A stretch of 64,000 nucleotides of DNA from Lachnoclostridium sp. An76 (GTDB taxonomy: Bacteria > Bacillota > Clostridia > Lachnospirales > Lachnospiraceae). The position numbers were made by a program, and so were the translations under genes. Of this stretch, positions 17,849 to 25,992 are shown in pieces. The DNA is taken from the NCBI RefSeq assembly GCF_002161355.1, contig NZ_NFHL01000003.1, positions 248,001 to 312,000 of the forward strand, read 5' to 3'. Each line of letters starts with the position of its first letter. Position 1 is the stretch's first letter. The notes under the pieces are model-generated. The model did no database searches. It worked only from the letters and a program-made list of their open reading frames with translations, and had not been told where the DNA came from.

Positions 17849-17946
17849 GTAAACCAAATATGTAAAAGTTTACCAAAATCCCTTTTTCGCTATTTCCCTC
17901 TTGAATCATAAGTAAACATAGTGTTAAACTCACTTGGTAAACCATT
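17849..17946. promoter_or_regulatory. Cluster of GTAAAC motifs before the AraC gene
   Basis: AGTAAACCAAAT (near 17849), GTTTACCA (near 17868), AGTAAACAT (17911) and TTGGTAAACCATTAA (near 17934) occur within 100 bp upstream of the AraC-type gene and behind the ugl promoter. Such repeats could be AraC half-sites. Apart from these and operator 1, the 373-nt gap 17618-17990 is AT-rich and empty. Confidence 0.45.
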
Positions 17947-17990
17947 AAAATTTATACCCTCTCAAATGGAAACAAAAGAGGAGATGTGAT

Positions 17991-18854
17991 ATGAATAGAG
18001 TATACTTATTTTCAGAAATACCGGATCTGATCGGTGAAGATTTAGAACTTTGTTTCGACAGCTGTATAGGCAGAGGACCGCTTTCAGACGATCATTACGA
18101 ATTCTGTTTTTTTTCCTCAGGAAGGGCAAGCCTTGTGATCGACGGCAGGACATATACAGTCTCTCCGGATACAGTCATCCTTATCCCCCCGGGCATAGCC
18201 CGCTCTATAACCTTTGAAGGCACGGATCCAGACTGCAGGAATATCACCCTGAGGATCACTCCAGGCATCCTCAGGAGCCTGCCTGGTTATCCGCCTGATT
18301 ACAACTATTTTATCCACGCGTCAGGAGCAGATGTAAAATACGTTTATCCTCTTGGAGCTGCCGCATTTCAGTCCGTCTGTTCAAGGATATTCGATCTCTT
18401 CCAGGAAATCAACTCCAGCCGTTTTGGAAAGGAAACAAAGATCAGGCTCTGTATCAGTGAGATCGTCTTCGATCTGAATCGGATCATTTACGAACTGGAA
18501 ACCTCAGATAAAACACAAAAGCATCTTCAATTAAACAGTAGTCTTATCCAGTATATTGAACACCATCTGAATGAGGATCTGACGATCGATCAGCTTGCCA
18601 GAACATTTTATATCAGCCGTTCGCAGATCCTCCAGAGCTTTAAAAAGGACTTTGGGATCACCGTCCACCAGTATATCACAAAAAGGCGGCTTGAAATGTG
18701 TAGAAAGGCACTCTGCCAAAACGCGGTTATTACGAAGGTATTCCGGCAGTACGGCTTCAGGGATTATACAAGTTTTTACCGCGCTTTCAAAAAAGAATAC
18801 GGCCTGTCCCCAAAGCAGTACAAAATTTCTCATGATCATCCTGTCCGGATATGA
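17991..18854 (+). CDS. AraC-family transcriptional regulator
   Basis: A 287-residue protein with an N-terminal cupin-like sensor domain (SGRASLVIDGRTYTVSPDTVILIPPGI) and a C-terminal pair of helix-turn-helix motifs (LTIDQLARTFYISRSQILQSF and a second ending FYRAFKKEYGLSPKQYK). It is divergent from the ugl operon and convergent with the large lyase gene, so it probably activates one or both. GAGGAG lies 6 nt before the ATG. The ligand is unknown but is likely a GAG-derived sugar. Confidence 0.88.
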   Translation: MNRVYLFSEIPDLIGEDLELCFDSCIGRGPLSDDHYEFCFFSSGRASLVIDGRTYTVSPDTVILIPPGIARSITFEGTDPDCRNITLRITPGILRSLPGYPPDYNYFIHASGADVKYVYPLGAAAFQSVCSRIFDLFQEINSSRFGKETKIRLCISEIVFDLNRIIYELETSDKTQKHLQLNSSLIQYIEHHLNEDLTIDQLARTFYISRSQILQSFKKDFGITVHQYITKRRLEMCRKALCQNAVITKVFRQYGFRDYTSFYRAFKKEYGLSPKQYKISHDHPVRI

Positions 18855-18904
18855 TCCCTGCACTTAACTTATCCCCTTCAGATACTGTTTATCCCCGAAA
18901 CTCA

Positions 18905-18962
18905 AACCTGCCCCCGCACAGGACTTCCGCATTTGCAAAGTCTGTGCAGGGGCAGGTTATTT
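18905..18962. terminator. Bidirectional terminator between AraC and lyase genes
   Basis: A long near-perfect stem pairs AACCTGCCCCCGCACAG (from 18905) with CTGTGCAGGGGCAGGTT (ending 18958), extended inward by ACTT/AAGT, in a gap between convergent genes. TATTT follows on the plus strand. Confidence 0.85.
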
Positions 18963-19012
18963 ACTGCTTCCCGGCATATCTGGCTGCGTTTTCACGCCCG
19001 CTCAGCGCCAGG

Positions 19013-22000
19013 TTACCGTCTTAACATTTTTCTTCTGATATATACTACTGATCCGGTCAGGACTGCGGCCAATGCAGCCATATACAGGACAGCCATTCCC
19101 ATACCGCCATCTCCGGTTTTTGGATTTTCTCCCTTGTCACCCACCGGCTGATTTTCTCCGTTGACAGTATCACCTTCTGTATCCGGCTCTCCCGGAATTT
19201 CTCCGCTGTCCGGGACTTCTGGTCTCAGTTCAGAGAAATCATACTGATCCCACTCGTCAAGTGGAAGAACTTCCGGATCCTTTTCTCCTGCCGGAGTCAG
19301 CAGCACATTAAATGTTCCCTGCTGGATCCCCGAAGCTTTAATGTAAATCTTCGTGATCCCTTCATTTGGATTTTCACCTTCTGACATTTCAATCCCATCA
19401 TAAGGCTTTGCCGCCATCGTCTCGAATCTGTAATTGCTTCCGTCCTGGTCAAAGAGACGCAGTTCAATGGATTTCCCATCTTCTGACAGAACTGCTGTTT
19501 TTCCATCCTCAGAGATCTTTACATTTGCCTCTGTATGCATCTGCCAGTAGATATCACCTGCTTCTTTCAGGATAAACTCGTCTCTGATCAATACCTGAGT
19601 ACGATTCAAATATGCAAATCCACGTTTCACATTAACGGCATTTTCCTGATAAGCATCGCTCATGTCAAGGATCGTGTAACCGCCTCCCGGCTGATTGATC
19701 TTCTGTTCTATCGCTCCCGCATACGCCCCGACAGTCTGGTTGGCGCCTTTTTCGGGATTGATCACAAGCGTATTGTGTCCCATTGCATTTTTGCGATAAT
19801 AGTTCCATCTTGTTCCGCCTTCTCCGATCTCCCAATATCCCTGAAGGTTATAATCTTCTTTTCCAAAATCAAACGCCCATCTTACACCGTAAATGTCATA
19901 CACAAAACTTCCGATGTCGATATCTCCGTGAGGAGCTCCGTTAAGCCCGCCTTTAAATCCGAGGAACGAACTGTCCGGATCTTCGAAATCGTGGCGCATC
20001 GTTGTCACTGCCTGGGATGTATAATACCGATCCAGCTGCTCAGGCGCATCGGCTTCATACAGATCCGGATAGTAGTACAGCAGGTCATAGATCGTTCCCA
20101 GATTTCCTTTTGCCATGTAATCCTTGTGATACCAAGTATAGGAAGGTTCATCAAACACTTCTGCAAACCACAGATTAAGGTATCCTGCTGCATCTGTCAT
20201 ATCATTGTCTGAATAATTGTATGTTCCCGCTTTTCCGCTCATATAGATCGGATACAGAGCAGTCTCATAAATTCCCGGCGCATCAAGGAACGGGTTCTCT
20301 ACATTTGTCGCAGAAGAGACGCTTGCAAGGAACGATACAAGATATCTTGTTCCGTAATCCCAGTAAGAAATCCCTTCAATGGAGTCTCCTTCCGGTGCGT
20401 ACTGCGGCAGACCGTACTGTATAGATAAATAGCATTTCTGCAGGATCTCGCCTGCTTTATATGAATAATCTTCATTCTCATGGTTTGCCATTGCCAGCGC
20501 CGCGGTTGCAAAACCGCCGTTGCATACATAATTCCAGTTGTTCGTATTGGTGACGAACATATGGTTTGCATCAAACTGTCTCTCAGCTTCCAGAAGACCT
20601 TTTTCATAAATCGACTCCTCTACCTGCACACGCTGTTCTTCTGTCAGGTAGTCATACAGCCAGTCATACGCAATGGCAACTCCATTCGCAGTCATAGCTG
20701 TATCAAGAAGATGGCTCGGGTGCCAGTCAGGATATGCCTCACTGCACATAGAGTCCAGTTCTACCCATGCGCGGTCAAGATATTTCTCATCACCAGTAAT
20801 CCGATATACAAAAGCAAGATTCACAACATCTTTTGACCCCTGCGTGTTCAGCCTTACACCGTCCGGGCATTCATACGGAACAGGAGTGTCATCCAGTGCA
20901 TCCACCGTCTCCTTCACATCCTCGAACCACGCCTTTGCGTTGTCGTCTGTCTCAACCAGGTTTTTCAAATCTTCAAACCTTGCATCGTCCGCAAGCAGGC
21001 GGGAATGTCCGGTTTTGACTGTCTTCAGGATTGCTTCCGGTGAATCTGCAACATAAATTGTAGCAGAAGCATCCGCTCTATTTCCATTTTTATCCTCAGC
21101 TCTTACGATCGCACTGTCATAACCTGTAAATCCGTCAGCCGGCTCGAATACATAAGCATTTCCCTCCAATGTGAGTGCGCCGTTTTCCGGAGCTTCAACA
21201 ACAGAAAATGTAAGTTCTTCATTCTCCGGATCTGTGGCTACAAGTGTTCCATTAACCGGTTCACCTATTGTAGTCAGAATAGTGAAATCATCAAACTGCG
21301 GAGCTGAATCCACTGCTTCGACCAGGAGATCAGCAACCACGATTGTCTGCGCTCCCGAACCGTCCTCTGCGCTTACCAGCAGTGCCACAGAATCTTCTCC
21401 CACATAATCTTTATCCGGATAATATGTGTAGTTATTTCCATCTTCGATCAGGAACGTCCCGTGCTGCGGTCTTGCCAGCATTTTGTAAATATATCCCTCC
21501 GGCAGGGATCCCTCACTGGTGACATTCTGCTGTGTGGAAATCGAGATCTGCCCTGCATAATCCAGGATCTTATCGCCTACAAGAACAGCCACTTCTTTTT
21601 CCACACCGTCTTCCTGGTAAATAGTGATCGTTGAAACACCATTCTTTAACGCTTTAACCAGTCCGTCTGAAGTTACTGATATCACAGAGTTATCCCTGTT
21701 ACTGAATGTAACGTCCTGCACGGTCGTGTTTTCTGGCACAAAGGTCAATTTCATCTGCTGTTCTTCATCCGCTTCCATGATAAGCGCTTCCGGCGTTACA
21801 TCAACGCCTGTCGCCTTGATATATTTCTCTACTCTTGTATTATCAATCCACACATCTCCCTGACACTCATCATACAGATATTCTACTTTCAGGGCATCGA
21901 GAGGCTCTGACGGAAGATCCAGGATATAGACATACTCCGTCCAGTCCTGTGTCGTGTTCACCGGAACAGCTTTGCTTGACACTTCGATCTTAACGCCGCT

Positions 22001-23392
22001 CCGCGTTGTATAGTGAAGGCGGATCGACAGTCCTTTTCCTGCAAAATCCTCTGTTTTGATCATCTGTGACATCTTGATGGACTGTCCCTGCAGATCTTCC
22101 AGATCGTCTGTAAAATTGAATGTCTGGTGAACAGAACCTCTTGAGTTCGTGCCCTCCACTACATTTTCCATGTGCAGTGAAGAATATCCCTCATAAAATA
22201 CTTCTCTGTCAGAAGATCCCTTCAAACCTCCCGTACTCTGCCACAGACTCCACGAAGCCGGGAATCCCGAAGCAGTCTTTTCATATCCGCCGTTGAAGAT
22301 CAGGGTGTCGATCGGATCGCCTTCCTCAAGATCATCCATTGCGCCGACTTCAACAATCTCTACATTTCTGAACCAGGCAGTTCCTGTTCCTTTCAGTATA
22401 TACTGCTCCAGTTTAAACCCTGCTACCGGAGTTCCACCTGACTTCTCCGGCACCTCGAATTCAAATTCGATATCTGTCCAGTCTGTTGTTCCTTTAATCT
22501 GCTTCGGTTCTGTAGTGCCCAGTCCACTGTTCGAACTGTTTACAAGCTGGACCCTAAAGCTTGCATAGCCAGAAATATCTTCCGTTTTGATCTGGCCGGA
22601 AAAACGATATTTCTTATTCAGCCCGTCCGTATCCAATTTAACAGTCTGATGAAGAACCAGATTGCTTCCTCCGAGTACTGTTCCCTTGAATTCATTATCA
22701 TCTGTTATCTCAGCTTTGTAATTTTTTCCTGCATTATCCTCATAAGACGGATAATAAAACCACCCGGGTATAGAGGAAATGTCATCCGTATCATAAGCCG
22801 GGTTAACGATCAGATTTTCATTTTCTTCTTCCCCTGGATTTTCACTTTCTGTAAGACAAAAATCTTTTACAGAGGTTACCAGCGTAGCACCTTCACTTAC
22901 AACAACCTCAAACTTGATGCTCGTCACACCTTCCGGAAGTGTGATCTCGGCTTTCATTTCCTCCCACCCGTCGGTTTTGCTCGTGTGATAAGCAACTCTT
23001 GTATTAGTGCCGTCCACACCATAACGGACCTCAACCGAACCTTTTGATGTACTTAATACATTTAGCAAACCTGAAAATGTATAAGTCTTTCCTGCTTCAA
23101 GTCCAGTAACCGTCTGATGTACAGTCAAACGCTGTTTCACAGTGCTACTGTCGGCAGAAATAGTTAATCCATCCTCTCCTGTTTGTGATCCTGCGGATGT
23201 GGCTGTTCCATTCCAGTATGTCCAGCCATCAGCTTTTCCATCACCATCTTCGTCTGCAAAGGAACCGTTTGTAAAATAATTGGTTCCCCCTGAATTTCCA
23301 TCACCTGCCGCACTTACACTCAGCGGCGATACGATCATTGCCAGACTAAGAATCAGACAGAAAAACTTTTTCATAAATCTTTTGTCCTTCAT
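19013..23392 (-). CDS. Giant cell-wall-anchored heparinase II/III-type polysaccharide lyase
   Basis: 1459 residues. Signal peptide 1-29; three carbohydrate-binding-like beta-sandwich repeats (about 36-185, 190-355, 360-525, each with an N-x-x-F/Y-N-G/P start and an HQT core); a Big2-type Ig domain (about 525-620); two cadherin/Tandem-95-like domains (about 629-785); an alpha/alpha-toroid plus heparinase II/III catalytic region (about 786-1364). Catalytic-region motifs are NNWNYV (951-956), HGDIDIGSF (1155-1163) and GHNTLVI (1205-1211). The C-terminus has a Pro/Glu/Gly linker, sortase motif NPKTG at 1423, a membrane segment and RRK tail. It should cut uronic-acid polymers at the cell surface to feed the PTS. 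AAGGAG precedes the ATG by 7 nt. Polymer specificity (heparin, hyaluronan, chondroitin, alginate) is not settled by sequence. Confidence 0.85.
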   Translation of the reverse strand: MKDKRFMKKFFCLILSLAMIVSPLSVSAAGDGNSGGTNYFTNGSFADEDGDGKADGWTYWNGTATSAGSQTGEDGLTISADSSTVKQRLTVHQTVTGLEAGKTYTFSGLLNVLSTSKGSVEVRYGVDGTNTRVAYHTSKTDGWEEMKAEITLPEGVTSIKFEVVVSEGATLVTSVKDFCLTESENPGEEENENLIVNPAYDTDDISSIPGWFYYPSYEDNAGKNYKAEITDDNEFKGTVLGGSNLVLHQTVKLDTDGLNKKYRFSGQIKTEDISGYASFRVQLVNSSNSGLGTTEPKQIKGTTDWTDIEFEFEVPEKSGGTPVAGFKLEQYILKGTGTAWFRNVEIVEVGAMDDLEEGDPIDTLIFNGGYEKTASGFPASWSLWQSTGGLKGSSDREVFYEGYSSLHMENVVEGTNSRGSVHQTFNFTDDLEDLQGQSIKMSQMIKTEDFAGKGLSIRLHYTTRSGVKIEVSSKAVPVNTTQDWTEYVYILDLPSEPLDALKVEYLYDECQGDVWIDNTRVEKYIKATGVDVTPEALIMEADEEQQMKLTFVPENTTVQDVTFSNRDNSVISVTSDGLVKALKNGVSTITIYQEDGVEKEVAVLVGDKILDYAGQISISTQQNVTSEGSLPEGYIYKMLARPQHGTFLIEDGNNYTYYPDKDYVGEDSVALLVSAEDGSGAQTIVVADLLVEAVDSAPQFDDFTILTTIGEPVNGTLVATDPENEELTFSVVEAPENGALTLEGNAYVFEPADGFTGYDSAIVRAEDKNGNRADASATIYVADSPEAILKTVKTGHSRLLADDARFEDLKNLVETDDNAKAWFEDVKETVDALDDTPVPYECPDGVRLNTQGSKDVVNLAFVYRITGDEKYLDRAWVELDSMCSEAYPDWHPSHLLDTAMTANGVAIAYDWLYDYLTEEQRVQVEESIYEKGLLEAERQFDANHMFVTNTNNWNYVCNGGFATAALAMANHENEDYSYKAGEILQKCYLSIQYGLPQYAPEGDSIEGISYWDYGTRYLVSFLASVSSATNVENPFLDAPGIYETALYPIYMSGKAGTYNYSDNDMTDAAGYLNLWFAEVFDEPSYTWYHKDYMAKGNLGTIYDLLYYYPDLYEADAPEQLDRYYTSQAVTTMRHDFEDPDSSFLGFKGGLNGAPHGDIDIGSFVYDIYGVRWAFDFGKEDYNLQGYWEIGEGGTRWNYYRKNAMGHNTLVINPEKGANQTVGAYAGAIEQKINQPGGGYTILDMSDAYQENAVNVKRGFAYLNRTQVLIRDEFILKEAGDIYWQMHTEANVKISEDGKTAVLSEDGKSIELRLFDQDGSNYRFETMAAKPYDGIEMSEGENPNEGITKIYIKASGIQQGTFNVLLTPAGEKDPEVLPLDEWDQYDFSELRPEVPDSGEIPGEPDTEGDTVNGENQPVGDKGENPKTGDGGMGMAVLYMAALAAVLTGSVVYIRRKMLRR

Positions 23393-23415
23393 TGCAACGC
23401 TCCTTCTTCCGTTTT

Positions 23416-23441
23416 ATTTAAGTAAACCTATTTACTTAAAT
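23416..23441. promoter_or_regulatory. GAG operator 2 (before the giant lyase)
   Basis: Perfect 11-bp arms ATTTAAGTAAA and TTTACTTAAAT flank CCTA. The core AGTAAA-N4-TTTACT matches operator 1, and its centre lies about 16.5 nt from the -10 edge versus 17.5 nt at ugl. Confidence 0.85.
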
Positions 23442-23444
23442 TTC

Positions 23445-23473
23445 ATTCTAATGCATCATTATATTTTGTACAA
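23445..23473 (-). promoter_or_regulatory. Promoter of the giant lyase gene
   Basis: TTGTAC (23468-23473), 17-nt spacer, TAGAAT (23445-23450) on the minus strand. The operator follows immediately downstream. A TATAAT inside the spacer lacks a good -35. The rest of the 332-nt gap 23393-23724 is AT-rich and holds a GGTAAACTATTA motif near 23563. Confidence 0.6.
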
Positions 23474-23724
23474 GTAAAATATAATGATTATTTTTTACAA
23501 AATATTCACTCATTTTTTGTGCATAAGTACAAATTTATTGCCTTTTTACATGCTTTTACCTGGTAAACTATTAACTCTTTATTCTACATGTTTCCCGCTT
23601 AATGGATCTTTCTTATCCCGAAACCTGCATATAAAAACAGTGGAGCATCACACACTCCACTGCTTTTCTTAACACATTTATTATTTTTTAAGACAATTCT
23701 GATATGTAAACCTGTTGTCTGCTA

Positions 23725-24522
23725 TTATTTGCTCTCTGTTCCATATACCTCGATCTGTGTCAGCGCAGGAAACGGAGACGGATCATCTGCTTTTATCAAC
23801 CTGCCCAGCTTCAGCCATGTAATTGCTTTTCTGACCAGGGGGATTACGTGCGCTCTGGAACTTTTTTCTAATTCCACTGTTTCTTCCGTTCCGTCAGAAA
23901 ATGTTAATGTGACCTGTGTCCACCAGTTGTCGTGAGGAAAGTCTGCACGTGTATAGAGCAGGATCTTGTCAAAGTCTACCGGTCGTCCGAATTCAAGCGT
24001 CAGCTCAGCGTCATCCTGCATATTGATCCCCCATGATCCATAAGGCCATCTCCCATGAGAGTCATTCGCGAGAAGTCCGTCAATCGCATTTCTTGCGGCA
24101 AAGACAGACTCACCCCTTGTTTCTACATTTGCGGATGCATGCGGCCAGTATCCTGTATCACCGTGCTGGTCCATCGGATTGTGTGCCAGGTTTTTATACC
24201 GTTTTATCTCCCACTCTTCAGCCGGACGCATGGTCAGATAATGTCTTTCCCCTGTAAAGGCTTTTGGATTATAACATAGTTTCTTTTCTTCAAAAGGTAT
24301 GTCGAAGATGATCTCTTCTCTGGTCAAATAGACGAATGATTCATCCATGACGTCGTCTGCCCGCAGCACATAAAACGTATCTGTGCTTCCGGCCCGGAAT
24401 ATGATCCGATCTCCCTCTCCATACTCACCTTTCCATGCAAGGACAACCTGTCCCCCGGCACTCGCCTCTGCCTTGATAGCGCCCTCTCTGTCAATGATCT
24501 GAATTCTGTTTTCCACCTTCAT
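23725..24522 (-). CDS. Uncharacterised protein with discoidin-like C-terminal domain
   Basis: 265 residues, no signal peptide or membrane segment. The N-terminal 90 residues are beta-rich (IQIIDREGAIKAEASAGGQVVLAW). Residues about 110-265 resemble an F5/8 type C jelly-roll used to bind sugars (NAIDGLLANDSHGRWPYGSWG, ELTLEFGRPVDFDKILLYTR, WTQVTLTFSDGT). I do not recognise a named family. It lies 20 nt after the PTS IIA gene in the GAG locus, with GGAGG before the ATG, so it probably handles an imported sugar inside the cell. It could be a mutarotase or binding protein; that is a guess. Confidence 0.7.
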   Translation of the reverse strand: MKVENRIQIIDREGAIKAEASAGGQVVLAWKGEYGEGDRIIFRAGSTDTFYVLRADDVMDESFVYLTREEIIFDIPFEEKKLCYNPKAFTGERHYLTMRPAEEWEIKRYKNLAHNPMDQHGDTGYWPHASANVETRGESVFAARNAIDGLLANDSHGRWPYGSWGINMQDDAELTLEFGRPVDFDKILLYTRADFPHDNWWTQVTLTFSDGTEETVELEKSSRAHVIPLVRKAITWLKLGRLIKADDPSPFPALTQIEVYGTESK

Positions 24523-24542
24523 TTTCCTCCAGTAAGTCCTGC

Positions 24543-24980
24543 TTAAATTCCCTCCTCATCAGAGTTTTCTTCCGTTTCTTCCTCGAGTGCGAAAAGTGTC
24601 ATTGCATCTTTTCCCTCTACGATTGCAGCTTCAGCCAGATCACGCGCGTCATCGAACATCTCGATCATTGTCGCGCAGGCGAGAAGCAGAGCAAAACTTG
24701 TCCCTGCCACAACCTGGATTGGAACATCCTGGCGCTCAAATTTACTTTCCACTGCCATCTTAAACGGCGATCCTCCCAGAAGATCTGACAGGACGAGAAT
24801 GCTTCCCTCCTCTTTCAGCTCATCAAAAGCTGCATTCAGATTTGCTTTCAATGTATCTGTGGATTCTCCCTCGATAAAATCTACAAACTTAATGTGGGAA
24901 GATCCTCCGTAAATCAGTTTCAGACTGGATTCAAGTCCTGTTGCAAAATTTCCGTGCCCTGTTACAACTACTCCTACCAT
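24543..24980 (-). CDS. agaF: PTS mannose-family EIIA component
   Basis: A 145-residue cytoplasmic EIIA. His9 in VVVTGHGNFATG is the phosphorylated residue. LLGGSPFKMA and a C-terminal acidic tail also fit the family. I set the start at the ATG 24978-24980, 9 nt after AGGAGG; the upstream in-frame ATG abuts the ribosome site. It feeds phosphate to the EIIB at 15890-16381. It heads a second GAG transcript with the uncharacterised gene, separate from IIB-IIC-IID. Confidence 0.9.
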   Translation of the reverse strand: MVGVVVTGHGNFATGLESSLKLIYGGSSHIKFVDFIEGESTDTLKANLNAAFDELKEEGSILVLSDLLGGSPFKMAVESKFERQDVPIQVVAGTSFALLLACATMIEMFDDARDLAEAAIVEGKDAMTLFALEEETEENSDEEGI

Positions 24981-25019
24981 CTTAATCATCCTCCTAATTA
25001 CTATATATAAACTGGCTGT

Positions 25020-25049
25020 ATCATAAAACAATGTCAGCAGCCACGTCAA
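25020..25049 (-). promoter_or_regulatory. Promoter of the EIIA operon
   Basis: TTGACG (25044-25049), 18-nt spacer, TATGAT (25020-25025) on the minus strand, about 40 nt before the EIIA start. No clear copy of the AGTAAA-N4-TTTACT operator is present here. Confidence 0.65.
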
Positions 25050-25128
25050 TCAGATCAAAAAAAAGAAGCCTTTTTTCAATATAGTATTATGATTTGCAAT
25101 ATCCGTACGAGGTTACTTTTTTTCTCTA

Positions 25129-25560
25129 TTAACCGCAAAAAGCTGTTCCCGCGAATCCCATAAGGACAATCCACAATACAGGATTTCCATGGTCACCTGT
25201 TTCCGGTGTATTCTCTGTTTTGACAGGAGTATGGCTGTTGGGTGACCGTATAACCGCTTTCCGCGCTACCACTGTACGCCGCGCTGCATTCTGCTATACT
25301 CTGCCTCATTGCTAAAGGTGATCTTTCCATCCTTTTCTTCCTGATATCTTAATACATACACGGATTCTCCTCCATAAATTTGCTCCCGATGCTGGCTACC
25401 AGTTATCACCAAAAAAGATTTTCATCTCCAGCATGCTGTCGATCCCGGCGATTCCTTTATAATACAAAGTCCCCAGCATCCTCCGATTTGTATATGTGAT
25501 ATATAGCTTGGATACCGAGAATCCTTTGTCTGAGCGAACTTCCAAAACAGTTGATATAGT
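25129..25560 (-). pseudogene. Decayed sortase-anchored surface protein (3' remnant)
   Basis: The last 38 codons before the TAA at 25129-25131 read SPNSHTPVKTENTPETGD and then a hydrophobic stretch (NPVLWIVLMGFAGTAFCG), a degenerate sortase-type anchor. Upstream the coding sense continues only in pieces in other frames: ESVYVLRYQEEKDGKITF and EAEYSRMQRG, and further up KLYITYTNRRMLGTLYYKG, separated by stops and frameshifts. This is a relic of an exported protein next to the GAG locus. Its former function is unknown. It accounts for most of the otherwise empty 25050-25670. Confidence 0.55.
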
Positions 25561-25678
25561 ATTTATTTTGAATTTTATTCAGTTTTATAATTGGATTTTT
25601 CGCAGAAATTTTGCTCCGATTAGCAAATTGTGAACTGCTGATCGCCGTCAGGTTCCGTGTTCGGATTTTCCAGAAAAT

Positions 25679-25726
25679 AAAAAGAAGCCGAACTCCTTGA
25701 TCTTTCAAGGAATTTTCGGCTTCTCG
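25679..25726 (-). terminator. Terminator of tRNA-Arg
   Basis: On the minus strand AGAAGCCGAA pairs with TTCGGCTTCT, with an inner TCCTTGA/TCAAGGA stem, followed by TTTTATTTTC. It begins directly after the tRNA. Confidence 0.85.
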
Positions 25727-25730
25727 GTTA

Positions 25731-25804
25731 CGTTCCCGAGGTGATTCGAACACCCGACCTACCGCTTAGGAGGCGGTCGCTCTATCCTGCTGAGCTACGG
25801 AAAC
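25731..25804 (-). tRNA. tRNA-Arg (anticodon CCU)
   Basis: A complete 74-nt cloverleaf: acceptor GTTTCCG/CGGGAAC, D-arm GCTC/GAGC, anticodon stem ACCGC/GCGGT with loop CTCCTAA (anticodon CCT, reads AGG), and T-loop TTCGAAT. CCA is not encoded. It has its own promoter and terminator and lies between the GAG and inositol regions, a usual site for gene turnover. Confidence 0.95.
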
Positions 25805-25813
25805 TTATATTAT

Positions 25814-25838
25814 AATTGTGTCCATATCAGACACAATT
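25814..25838. other. Palindrome between tRNA promoter and tRNA
   Basis: AATTGTGTC and GACACAATT are perfect 9-bp arms with a 7-nt centre, lying between the -10 box and the mature 5' end. It could fold in the pre-tRNA leader or act as an operator. Confidence 0.5.
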
Positions 25839-25841
25839 AAT

Positions 25842-25870
25842 AATATACCATGTTTTTATAATTTTCTCAA
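25842..25870 (-). promoter_or_regulatory. Promoter of tRNA-Arg
   Basis: TTGAGA (25865-25870), 17-nt spacer, TATATT (25842-25847) on the minus strand. Confidence 0.65.
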
Positions 25871-25903
25871 CCTTTTTTCTGCTTTTCGCCAGATTAAATT
25901 TAA

Positions 25904-25952
25904 CAGTCCCGCAGAAACCGGAATTATTAAAATCCACTTTCCTGCGGAACTG
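25904..25952 (-). terminator. Hairpin after the solute-binding protein gene
   Basis: CAGTTCCGCAG pairs with CTGCGGGACTG (one G-U) on the minus strand, 40 nt after the stop of the solute-binding protein gene. The T-run is weak (TTAAATTT), so termination may be partial. Confidence 0.55.
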
Positions 25953-25992
25953 TTTCTTTTTATTCAGCAGGCATTATGCACTGCACTCCGGT

